Shown here one piece after another: positions 8,519 through 15,954 of a stretch of 64,000 nucleotides of DNA. Made by a program: the position numbers and the translations under genes. This stretch comes from Nocardia abscessus NBRC 100374 (lineage in GTDB: Bacteria > Actinomycetota > Actinomycetes > Mycobacteriales > Mycobacteriaceae). The stretch is from NCBI RefSeq assembly GCF_000308455.1, contig NZ_BAFP01000080.1, positions 1-64,000 on the forward strand, given 5' to 3'. How positions within the stretch are numbered: the first letter of the stretch is position 1; every line of letters starts with the position of its first letter. The notes beneath the pieces are model-generated. The model searched no databases. It was not told the DNA's origin and saw only the letters and a program-made list of their open reading frames with translations.

Positions 8519-9061
8519 ATGGCACAGCTTCCGTCCATCCTGAGTGCGATCGCCGCCACCTTGGCTGCGGTCCTGTCGTGTGGAACTCTCTACGTCACTG
8601 GGCGGCGCGAGCATCGGCGGTGGCTTCGCGATTCTCTGGTCGAGGCATATGTGGAGTATGTCGAGGCGAGCTTCGCCGGTCGCCCCGCTCGAACTCTGGA
8701 ACTGCGTGCGGCGGAAGACGACGACGGCGTGATCGAGCAGAAGGAAAAGTCGGACGAGGCCCGCGAGCGCGCGATGGTGAGCCTCACCAGGCTGCGTCTC
8801 ATCGCTCCTCGCGAAGTCGTCGCCGCCGCCGAGAAACTGCATTTCGCCGATGTCGACGCGATGGCTGTGGCGTTCAATGGGCCGGTCCCGCCGGACGATA
8901 CGTGGCGCGCCGCGCGTCAGCATCAGCGGGAGTGCCGGGACCGGTTCATCGGCGAGGTGAGGAAGTCTATGGGGGTGGGGAGGCAAGCCAGCGTCACTCT
9001 CAGCGGACCGTGGAGGTACAGCCCACGATCTGGACAGACGGGGACCGCGTTGTTCAGCTAG
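8519..9061 (+). CDS. Hypothetical membrane-anchored protein
   Basis: A 180-residue protein with start MAQLPSILSAIAATLAAV, giving a single N-terminal membrane helix (about residues 5-25), then a short basic linker (TGRREHRRW) and a mostly helical, charged cytoplasmic region rich in Arg and Glu. The layout of an N-terminal helix followed by RREHRRWLRD and AYVEYVEAS resembles uncharacterised proteins common in Nocardia and Streptomyces. No catalytic motif is visible. An in-frame upstream start at 8426 would add 31 residues, but the ATG at 8519 places the helix at the terminus. It is separated from arsA by about 100 bases and is not clearly part of that operon. Confidence 0.65.
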   Translation: MAQLPSILSAIAATLAAVLSCGTLYVTGRREHRRWLRDSLVEAYVEYVEASFAGRPARTLELRAAEDDDGVIEQKEKSDEARERAMVSLTRLRLIAPREVVAAAEKLHFADVDAMAVAFNGPVPPDDTWRAARQHQRECRDRFIGEVRKSMGVGRQASVTLSGPWRYSPRSGQTGTALFS

Positions 9062-9402
9062 TCCGACTTCTTCTGTCGAGAACCGGTCGTTTCCTCATCA
9101 GCGCGTGGGACACGAGTGCGTCGTGCTATCTGCCGACGTATCCGATGGAAGCGGCGTATAGCCGGCCCGTTACCTTTTTCGTGGGCCCGGTACCGGGCCC
9201 ACGGTCGCCAGGCCCGGTATGACTTCTTGCCCCTGTTTTTCGAATGATCCGGGGGGTGGTGGCGCCGGGCTCTGGTGGCGTCGACGGACCGCTGATGGGG
9301 ACAGGGCCGATGGTAGGTCTCTTCGTAACGTGGGTGCCGGGCGTTGACGCCAGATCGGCGGCCGTCCGACTGAGCGTTGCGATGCAATGAGCACCGAGCA
9401 AG
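9062..9402. other. Non-coding region upstream of an IS110-family transposase
   Basis: No supported gene. It holds a perfect 24-base palindrome (9180-9203). As the region before an IS110-type transposase it is where the element's left end, and in this family a bridge RNA, would lie. Confidence 0.35.
9180..9203. repeat. 24-bp perfect palindrome
   Basis: The half-site CGTGGGCCCGGT is followed by its exact reverse complement with no loop. No U-tract follows on either strand, so it does not look like a standard terminator. It may belong to the end of the neighbouring insertion element. Confidence 0.6.
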
Positions 9403-9930
9403 GTGACACAACCTTATGCCGTGTTCTGCGGCGTTGACGTGGGAAAAGGCGAACACCACGCGGTCCGGCTCGACCCGAACGGGAAACGGTTGTTCGACAA
9501 GGCATTACCCAACGACGAGTCGCGGTTGAGGTCGGTGTTCGACAAGCTCGCCGCTCACGGCCGGTTGTTGATCGTGGTCGATCAACCCAACACGATCGGC
9601 GCCCTGCCGGTGACCGTCGCCCGCGCCTGCGGCCACGATGTCGCCTATCTGCCCGGGCTGGCGATGCGCCGCATCGCCGACCTTTACCCAGGTCAGGCCA
9701 AGACCGATGCCCGCGGCGCCCACATCATCGCCGACGCCGCCCGCACCATGCCCCACACGGCTGCGCCGCGTCGATATCGGTGACGACACCCTCACCGAAC
9801 TCGGTGTTCTGGGCGGCTTCGACGACGACCTCGCCGGTGAAGCGACCCGCACCAGCAACCGCATCCGCGGCCTGCTCACCGGCATCCACCCCGTCCTCGA
9901 ACGCGTCCTCGGACGCGGAGGTCGAAATCT
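9403..9930 (+). pseudogene. IS110-family transposase, frameshifted and truncated
   Basis: From GTG 9403 the frame encodes the IS110 DEDD nuclease domain: GVDVGKGEHHAV, LLIVVDQPNTIGAL, and YLPGLAMRRIADLYPGQAKTDARGA with its acidic residues. At about 9760 an extra base shifts the frame; the protein continues out of frame as LRRVDIGDDTLTELGVLGGFDDDL and ends recognisably near HPVLERVLG. The C-terminal Transposase_20 domain, with the catalytic serine, is missing. Frameshift plus deletion make this an inactive relic. It is the first of several broken mobile elements between 9.4 and 15.4 kb. Confidence 0.8.
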
Positions 9931-10161
9931 GGTTCGGACCCGCGCGTCCGGAACCGGCGCCGGTGTGCCCGCACCGACTGTCCGGCCGACGCGCGGGCGC
10001 CGAGGTCCGGCCACGGCGGCGGATGCCTACCATTCCTCGCGGCCATGGCCTACTCGCTCAGATCGCGAGGTTAGGACGATCATGAATACAGGCGACAGCT
10101 CCCAGCGCGGGTGCCGGACTGACACGAGCTCAGCGCGGCCATCCACATCTGCAGGAGACGG

Positions 10162-10390
10162 CTAATGCAGGGCGGTGGCGGGTGGGGCTGCGATAGTGTC
10201 CGGGCGGTGCCACGTGGGCGTGACGGCTGGGACTCCAAGCCGGTTGAGGGAGTGGAAGTTCGGTGTGAAGGGGTGGCGAGTGAGGCGGTGGCTGGCGGTG
10301 TCGGCGACCAATATCGCGAGGCCGTGAGGGTAGTCGGCCGGTCCGCGGATCGAGGCGATCAGGTCGGCGTCCTCCCATGTGACGACGACA
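10162..10390 (-). pseudogene. Unidentified gene fragment interrupted by IS5 remnant
   Basis: The minus strand reads open from the IS5 tail at about 10390 to a stop at 10162 and begins AVVVTWEDADLIASIRGPAD. It has coding-like composition but no start codon, because it runs into the transposase tail. It ends after about 75 residues, so it looks like the 3' end of a gene whose front was removed by the insertion or a deletion next to it. The family is not recognised. Confidence 0.35.
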
Positions 10391-10391
10391 G

Positions 10392-10457
10392 CTCGCTGTC
10401 CGCTATCTGGCCACCATCCACATCGCCGCGATCAACCAATGGCTACGGCATGAGTGA
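10392..10457 (+). mobile_element. IS5-family transposase, extreme C-terminal remnant
   Basis: Encodes LAVRYLATIHIAAINQWLRHE and a stop, the typical C-terminus of IS5-family DDE transposases. Nothing of the rest remains here. The same peptide occurs at the end of the longer remnant finishing at 14071. Confidence 0.7.
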
Positions 10458-10501
10458 GGGCCGGCCAAACGGGCCGCCCTCACCACACTTCGACACAGAC
10501 T

Positions 10502-11710
10502 CTAGTTGTTGGCGCGTTGGATGGAGCGTCGGACCAGGCCGCGGATGCCGGGAAGCTGGATGGCGCGGAGCATCAGTTCGCCAGCCCAGACATGTGTGCG
10601 TGACGGCGGGGCGAATCGGCTGATTCCTTTCCGGGCCAGTGCCTGTCGTTTGTGTACTTCCGGGCGCAACGACGTCTCCCAGGTGTCGAGTGCGGTGGGA
10701 ATGTCGTCGCCGTGTGCCGCTAGCGCGGTGCCGAGCCGGTCGGCGCCGTCGAGGGCCAAGGCGGCACCGTAGCCGGCGAATACCGTTACGCACCATGCTG
10801 CGTCCCCGAGCAGGACGACTCGGTCGTGACTCCAGCGGTCCATCACGATTTGGCCGACCGAGTCGAAGTAGGCGGCCGCGGGATCGGCCTCGAGTTGGTG
10901 GAGGGCGTCGGCGACACCGCCTCCGAGATCCCCGAACGCTCGGGTGAGAGCGGGTGCGGCGCCGAGAGCCAGTTCGGTGCCAGGGTCGGGGCAGCGGTAG
11001 GTGAAGAACGCCGAGGACCGTTCCGGTCCTAGGTTCATCACCGCGGCCGTGCGTCCGGGTCCGATAAAGGTGGTGCCGACGCCTTCCGGTACGTGCTCGG
11101 GAACCGTTTCGAGCGGAAACGCGCCGACCATGTGGCCCAGGTCCACGAAATATTCGGGCTCGGCGCCGAATACGAGCTCGCGGACTCGGGAGTGCACGCC
11201 GTCGGCGCCGACGAGGAGTTCGGTTTGCAGGCGGGTGCCATCACTGAGGGTGACCACGACTTCCCCGGAGGTCTGGGCGACGGCCTGCACGGTGGTGTCG
11301 AAACGGATGTCGACGAGGTCGGCCACCGCGCCGTACAGCGCCGACTCCAAGTCGCCGCGGAACAAGCTCAGTGCCCGGTTCCCGACGGCAGCCTCGGCGA
11401 CAGCGGCCGGAATCCTGAACTTCTCCCGTCCGTCCGCGTGGACGAGGACCGAGGTGAAGAACCCGATACCGCGCGGGGTCAGCGCCGGTATGAGCCCGAG
11501 TCGCTCGGCGGCGGCATACCCGGGTCCGTGCAGGTTCACCAGGTAACCGCTACTGCGACGAGTCGGCGCGCGTTCGACCACGACGACGTCCCAGCCTTGC
11601 TGATGCAGCCGCAACGCGGCGGCCAAACCAGCGATGCCGGCGCCGACGACCGTCGCCCGCCTGCCCGATGCCTTGGCGTGCTGGTGCGCGGCGTTCTCGA
11701 GAGCTTCCAT
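10502..11710 (-). CDS. FAD-dependent monooxygenase (TetX/PHBH-like)
   Basis: A 402-residue group A flavoprotein monooxygenase. The N-terminus has a Rossmann FAD motif, VVGAGIAGLAAALRLHQQG, followed by VVVVERAP. The mid-region has LVGADGVHSRVRELVFG, the DG motif for FAD/NADPH, and later RVVLLGDAAWC is the GD motif for the FAD ribityl chain. Such enzymes hydroxylate aromatic or polyketide-like substrates, including antibiotics such as tetracyclines and rifamycins. The ATG at 11710 has a good AGGAG seven bases upstream; an upstream in-frame extension exists but has no homology. It is divergent from a small HTH gene across a region with two palindromes, suggesting shared control. The substrate is unknown. 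Confidence 0.88.
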   Translation of the reverse strand: MEALENAAHQHAKASGRRATVVGAGIAGLAAALRLHQQGWDVVVVERAPTRRSSGYLVNLHGPGYAAAERLGLIPALTPRGIGFFTSVLVHADGREKFRIPAAVAEAAVGNRALSLFRGDLESALYGAVADLVDIRFDTTVQAVAQTSGEVVVTLSDGTRLQTELLVGADGVHSRVRELVFGAEPEYFVDLGHMVGAFPLETVPEHVPEGVGTTFIGPGRTAAVMNLGPERSSAFFTYRCPDPGTELALGAAPALTRAFGDLGGGVADALHQLEADPAAAYFDSVGQIVMDRWSHDRVVLLGDAAWCVTVFAGYGAALALDGADRLGTALAAHGDDIPTALDTWETSLRPEVHKRQALARKGISRFAPPSRTHVWAGELMLRAIQLPGIRGLVRRSIQRANN

Positions 11711-11753
11711 GTGTGACTCCTGGATCGATCCGTTGTCGGCGAACGCCATCCAC

Positions 11754-11810
11754 GAACTATCGCCATGCCGTCGAACTATCGCCATGCCGTCGAACTATCG
11801 CCATGCCGTC
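11754..11810. repeat. Three tandem copies of a 19-bp repeat
   Basis: GAACTATCGCCATGCCGTC occurs three times head to tail (11754-11772, 11773-11791, 11792-11810) with no mismatch. The last copy runs into the first palindrome, and the GTC-GAACTA junctions resemble the palindrome half-site GTCAACTA, so the array may supply extra weak regulator sites. It lies in the leader of the monooxygenase gene. Confidence 0.85.
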
Positions 11811-11853
11811 AACTAATAGTTGACGATGACGCGGTCGTCAACCTATGGTTGAC
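11808..11853. promoter_or_regulatory. Paired 17-bp operators in divergent promoter region
   Basis: Two perfect inverted repeats, GTCAACTAATAGTTGAC at 11808-11824 and GTCAACCTATGGTTGAC at 11837-11853, have centres 29 bp apart. They share the GTCAAC half-site. The second ends two bases before the ATG of the HTH gene, so a bound regulator would block its transcription or translation start and could also control the divergent monooxygenase. Confidence 0.75.
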
Positions 11854-11855
11854 GC

Positions 11856-12128
11856 ATGGATCGACAGGTGCCGCTGCGCGACGTGATCGCCGCGATCGAG
11901 CGGGCCCACCCCGATAGCAGCCTGGATCAGTTGGCAGCAGCGGTGACTCACGCTGCGCACTGGTTGCGGCTGGCCGATCAGCTGCTCGACTATTTCGTGG
12001 ACCAAGCCCGGCACGCGGGCATGCCCTGGGCGGAAATCGGCGCCCACCTCGGTGTCTCCCGGCAGGCCGCGCAGCGGCGATTCGCGACCCGCGTCGCAGA
12101 GCGCCATGCGGCCACTACGCGGCGGTGA
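11856..12128 (+). CDS. Small helix-turn-helix protein
   Basis: A 90-residue protein. Its C-terminal part MPWAEIGAHLGVSRQAAQRRFA is a clear helix-turn-helix of the kind seen in sigma-70 region 4-like and small actinobacterial DNA-binding proteins; the N-terminal part is helical. It has almost no leader: an operator palindrome ends two bases before its ATG, so the transcript may be leaderless. Its stop overlaps an ATG of the next frame (ATGA). It is the best candidate for the protein that binds the two GTCAAC palindromes and controls both arms of the divergon, but this is inference. Confidence 0.7.
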   Translation: MDRQVPLRDVIAAIERAHPDSSLDQLAAAVTHAAHWLRLADQLLDYFVDQARHAGMPWAEIGAHLGVSRQAAQRRFATRVAERHAATTRR

Positions 12129-12169
12129 CGGGCCGAATCGTGGTGGCGCGGCGGACAGGAGGAACCAAG

Positions 12170-12514
12170 ATGCCAGATGCACCGATTGTCACCGGCGCCC
12201 CGGCCAGCCGTGGTGTTGTCGCCGGTCCGGTCCGGCTGGTGCACAGTGTTGACGACTTCGACGCGGTTCGGCCGGGCGATGTCATCGTCTGTCGCACGAC
12301 CGATCCGTCGTGGACAGTGCTTTTCGGCGTTGCCGCCGCGGTGGTGACCGAAACCGGGGCAATTCTCTCCCATGCGGCAATCGTCGCCCGCGAGTACGGG
12401 ATCCCAGCTGTGGTGGCGGCCAAGGGTGCCATGAAGGCCCTGGCGAATCATCGGACGATCTCGGTCGATGGGACAAACGGACACGTTCATGCCGTTCGCT
12501 CAACTCAACGTTGA
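12170..12514 (+). CDS. PEP-utilising-enzyme mobile (phosphohistidine) domain protein
   Basis: A 114-residue stand-alone swivelling domain. The signature TETGAILSHAAIVAREYGIPAVVAA contains the phospho-accepting His of PEP synthase, pyruvate phosphate dikinase and rifampicin phosphotransferase. The ATG at 12170 is preceded by AGGAGG with ideal spacing and was preferred over the ATG at 12125, which overlaps the previous stop. No ATP-grasp or PEP/pyruvate-binding domain is fused or encoded nearby, so it cannot be a complete dikinase or phosphotransferase. It may serve as a phosphocarrier or be a domain recruited into regulation. It lies between two DNA-binding proteins in one transcription unit. 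Confidence 0.8.
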   Translation: MPDAPIVTGAPASRGVVAGPVRLVHSVDDFDAVRPGDVIVCRTTDPSWTVLFGVAAAVVTETGAILSHAAIVAREYGIPAVVAAKGAMKALANHRTISVDGTNGHVHAVRSTQR

Positions 12515-12561
12515 TGTCACTTCACCAGGCATGGCTGATCGACACGAAAGGGAGGTCCGGG

Positions 12562-13200
12562 ATGACGCAAGTTTCACGCAGTTCGTTGCTCGCGTTGCAC
12601 GCAATCCGCCTCGGAGGGTTCATTGATACGCAGGCAGTGGCCGACAGATATGGAATGCCTGTCGGCCTCGCCGAGTCGCACGTGCGGGACTTCCGAGAGT
12701 GTGGTTGGATCAGCCGCTTCCGTTTCGGGGCGGACGCAGGGTGGTCGCTCACCGAGAGCGGGCGTGCGGAGAACGAGCGGCTACTCGCCGACGAGCTTTC
12801 CGAGTGTGGGGCAAAAGCGTTCGTGGAAGACGTCTATCGCGAGTTTCTCCCGCTCAACGCACGGTTGGTGCAGGCTTGCACGGCCTGGCAGCTGACCATC
12901 CTGCCCGATGGCAGCATGAGGGACAACGACCACGGCGACGCGCAGCGGGACCGGCCGATCCTGGCCGAACTGGAAAGCCTCGCAGAGGAATTAGTTCCGC
13001 TGACGATTCAGCTCACCGAACGACTCGCGCGGTTCTCCGGTTACGACACTCGGTTCGCCGCGGCACTCTCCCTGGCCGCCGACAATCCCGAGATGGTGAC
13101 CGGCACCAAACACGATTCCGCCCACCGAGTCTGGTTCGAACTGCACGAAGATCTGATTGCCACGCTGAGTATCGACAGGGCACTCCCCTCCTGCCCCTAG
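12562..13200 (+). CDS. Winged-HTH regulator-like protein
   Basis: A 212-residue protein with start MTQVSRSSLLALHAIRLGG after a GGGAGG ribosome-binding site. Residues of about 1-80 look like a winged HTH (AIRLGGFIDTQAVADRYGMP, then a second helix and a GWSLTESGRAENE wing). The remainder is helical and acidic and has no enzyme motif. It follows the phosphohistidine-domain gene by 47 bases and probably shares its transcript. The combination of a MarR-like DNA-binding domain and a neighbouring phosphocarrier domain suggests linked regulation; the signal is unknown. Confidence 0.65.
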   Translation: MTQVSRSSLLALHAIRLGGFIDTQAVADRYGMPVGLAESHVRDFRECGWISRFRFGADAGWSLTESGRAENERLLADELSECGAKAFVEDVYREFLPLNARLVQACTAWQLTILPDGSMRDNDHGDAQRDRPILAELESLAEELVPLTIQLTERLARFSGYDTRFAAALSLAADNPEMVTGTKHDSAHRVWFELHEDLIATLSIDRALPSCP

Positions 13201-13339
13201 GCAGGTTCTCCCAAGCCCGGCGGTTCGGGGGCTGTCCAGGAAAGTGTGCAGGCCACGCTCTGGAACGGCACCGTCGGCATAACTCCTCGGGCACAAAGTG
13301 CCCCGGGTGATCGCCAGGAGGAATGCCGAGGGCGGCCAC

Positions 13340-13750
13340 ACGCAGCCCGCGACGGTTGCCGCGGTCACCCCACGAGCCGAATGCCCATTGCTCTGTAGAG
13401 AGCAGGTGCACTCCGTCGGCACGCCACGGCGTGGCCGACGCCCCCGCAGCCGCGGGAACGCCGAGCCCACCCCAACGCCATTGATGTTGTCATGAACCGG
13501 TCCCACACGTCGATGAAGCACACATCGACGTCGAGGGCGGCGCGGCGGGCGCGTTCGTTGTATCGGCGAGTTCGGCGTTGACCGCGGCGGTGTCGATGCC
13601 GGGCGGCCACCCGATCGGCGGGGCTGCGAGCACGGCCAGTGTCTGTGCGCGGGTTTCGAGCGCACGCAGAGCGGCGCGGATGTTGGCCTCGTACGCGTCG
13701 ACCGATACGCTTTCGGGTCGCTGCTGGAAAACGTCGCCACACGTTCTATA
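13340..13750 (-). pseudogene. SGNH/GDSL hydrolase, 3' remnant
   Basis: Three minus-strand frames together give the C-terminal half of an SGNH hydrolase. ANIRAALRALETRAQTLAVL and APPIGWPPGIDTAAVNAELA come from one frame, YNERARRAALDVDVCFIDVW from the next, and ADGVHLLSTEQWAFGSW, with the catalytic Asp-x-x-His, from a third. The front of the gene is cut off where the IS5 remnant begins at about 13750. Several frame breaks and the truncation make it non-functional. Confidence 0.55.
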
Positions 13751-13753
13751 GCC

Positions 13754-14071
13754 AGTCAATCGCTGTTATCTGTCGTAGTTCGACAAGGCCTATTCCAGTC
13801 GCGGCAACCGCACCTGGCTGCGTCGGCGCGGGATCAAAGCCACGATCCCGGTGCCGTCCGACCAGGCCGGTCACCGCCGGGCCCGCGGCCGCGCCGGTGG
13901 ACGGCCGCCGGCGTTCGACCCGGTGATCTACCGCGACCGCAACACCGTCGAACGCCGCATCAACCAACTCAACCACCTCGTGCAGTCGCCACCCGCTTCG
14001 ACAAACTCGCCGTCCGCTATCTGGCGACCATCCACATCGCCGCCATCAACCAATGGCTCCGCCACGAATGA
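13754..14071 (+). mobile_element. IS5-family transposase remnant
   Basis: The plus strand encodes the C-terminal third of an IS5-like DDE transposase: RTWLRRRGIKATIPVPSDQ, then VIYRDRNTVERRINQL with the catalytic Glu region, a frameshift at about 13985, and TRFDKLAVRYLATIHIAAI up to the stop at 14071. The front half is missing. Its tail is nearly the same as the remnant ending at 10457, so two copies, or one rearranged copy, once flanked the divergon. Confidence 0.75.
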
Positions 14072-14126
14072 CAGCCGGGCCGGCCATCAGCCGACCCACT
14101 GCCGAGCACTGCGATACAGGCCCTAG

Positions 14127-15410
14127 TACTGCAACGGCACTCAGGTGAGTGGGTGTCCCCGTTGGCGGTAGTGGGATAGGCGGGCCTGGTGTTGTCGTCG
14201 GCGTCGCCAGTTCGACCACGCCCAGACCGTACTGGCGCAGCGTAGGGCCGGTAGGGCCAGGGCGATCGTCAGGCGCCGGATCTCCGGTAGCGTGAGGGCG
14301 ATCATGTCTTGATCGCGGTCGCTGATTCCCCTTTTATGGCAACGGCTTTGGATCCTGTGAGCCAGGCCAGAGCGAGCATGGACAAGGTGATGTGGGCATA
14401 CCAGGCCCGCCAGCTGCGGACCTGGTAGTGGTCGAGGCCGGCTTCGTTCTTGGCCTGCTGGAAACACTCCTCGATGCGCCATCGAGCCCCGGCGATCCAC
14501 GCCAGATCGGCGATCGTGGACCGGCGTGGTCCGTAGCAGACGTAGTACGCGATTTCGGCAGGGTTGGAGATGCTGCGTCGTGCCAGTAGCCAGTGTCCGC
14601 GCCCGGGTTCCCAGAGAACACGGATAGGGACACGGGCCCAGTCGTAGTCGCGTGGCCCATGTGCCCCGGCACCGGCAGAGATCCGCTGCCACGCCCTGGC
14701 CGGTTTCGGCGGGTGGCCAGCACGTGGGCGATATCGTGCTGTTCGAGCCAGAACCGCAGATACTTCACCGCACCATAGGCTTCATCAGCGGTGAACCAAC
14801 CAAACGGCACCTTCGCGGCCAAGGCCCGGGCGAGCATCGCGATCACCAGCCGCGGCTTGGTCGCGAACTCCACCGCATCGGGGATCCCGGCGGCCCGACA
14901 ACGAGAACGGTCTTCGGTCCATGATTCGGGCAGATACAACTCCCGATCCACCAGCGCGTGCCCGCGCGCAGACGCATACGCCAGAAATACTCCGATCTGG
15001 CAGTTCTCCGTGCGCCCAGCCGTGCCAGAGTACTGGCGTTGCACCCCAGCCGATTTCACGCCCTTCTTCAGGAACCCGGTGTCATCGGCGATCAGTACCG
15101 CGTCCTGGCCACCGAGTCGTTCGGCCACATAGGCGCGAACATCGTCACGGACACCGTCGATATCCCAATCCGCCCACCGCAACAACCGCTGCATCCCGTC
15201 CGGACTCACCTCACCGGCCCGCTCGGCCAACGTCCACCCGTTCTTACGCTCCAGCCCGGCCACCAGTCCGGTCACATACTCCCGCACCCGCCCCCGCGGC
15301 TCCGACCGGGTGAACCGGCCCCCGATCCGAGCACACAGCGAATCCAACTCCGCTGCAACAACATCCACGACCACGCAGGCACGATACTCGAACCGAGTGC
15401 CGTTGCAGTA
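14127..15410. mobile_element. IS701-like insertion sequence with CTAG target duplication
   Basis: Perfect 15-bp terminal inverted repeats, TACTGCAACGGCACT at 14127-14141 and its complement at 15396-15410, bound a 1284-bp element. CTAG lies directly outside both ends (14123-14126 and 15411-15414), matching the four-base YTAR-type target duplication of the IS701 family. One transposase gene fills the element on the minus strand but carries frame disruptions. Confidence 0.88.
14141..15374 (-). pseudogene. IS701-family transposase, frameshifted
   Basis: The N-terminal frame from GTG 15374 gives LIADDTGFLKKGVKSAGVQR, with the first catalytic Asp, then QIGVFLAYASARGHALVDRE and WFTADEAYGAVKYLRFWL with the second. 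It shifts frame after about 14700. The next frame has WARVPIRVLWEPGRGHWLL and WRIEECFQQAKNEAGLDHYQ with the catalytic Glu, and stops near 14310. A third frame carries LTLPEIRRLTIALALPALR and the basic C-terminus to 14141. At least two frame breaks separate the DDE residues, so this copy should not make active transposase, although its ends are intact and could be mobilised in trans. Confidence 0.82.
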
Positions 15411-15458
15411 CTAGGCCTCGACGCTGCTCGACCGAGGCCCGGGCGCTAGCGTTTGTCC

Positions 15459-15749
15459 ATGTTCGTCGTGACGGTCACTTACACCGCTCCTTTGACCGAC
15501 GTGGACCCCTTGCGCCCCGCCCACGGTGACTGATTGAAGCAACTCATCGCCGACCGGCGGCTGGTCCTGGCGGGACGCCGCGTACCACTGGTGGGCGGCG
15601 TCTACCTCACCGCGGCCATGCCGCGCGAGCAGCTCGACACGATCCTCGCCACCGATCCGTACGTTGTCCACGGCGTCGCAACGCACGAGGTCATGGAGTT
15701 CACACCACTACTGGCCGTGCCGGAGGCGGAGAAGCTGCTGGGAACCTGA
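15459..15749 (+). pseudogene. YCII-related protein with in-frame stop
   Basis: From ATG 15459 the frame reads MFVVTVTYTAPLTDVDPLRP, then AHGD, then TGA at 15531, and continues in the same frame as LKQLIADRRLVLAGRR to the stop at 15749. The YCII/YciI family keeps a Trp at this position (HxxWL), so the TGA is a likely TGG-to-TGA mutation. Otherwise the 96-residue sequence is complete, with family blocks GGVYLTAAMPREQLDTILATDPY. A TTG just after the stop could allow re-initiation but would lose the first strand of the ferredoxin-like fold. YCII proteins are small and mostly of unknown function. It sits 44 bases from the IS701 copy. Confidence 0.7.
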
Positions 15750-15954
15750 TCGGTGGCTGCCACGGCCCACCGCAGCGGGATGTGCGACAGCTGCACGTGT
15801 CTTACTGCTCGCTGGTTGGCGGGGTTCGACGACGGCGGCGTGTACTGCCTTGGAGCCGAAAGGGAGCCGACGGCTACTCGCGTACGCTCGGCGATCTCCT
15901 CAACGGGCAACTCCGCGGCCGGTCGCTCACCGAAGACCTCGCGGCACGGAACGA

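Noticed and set aside
9180..9203. Intrinsic terminator of the 8519-9061 gene
   Set aside because: The palindrome has no loop and no U-tract follows on the plus strand, so it is listed only as a palindrome.
11754..11810. Possible CRISPR array from the 19-bp repeats
   Set aside because: The three copies are directly adjacent without spacers and no cas genes are present.
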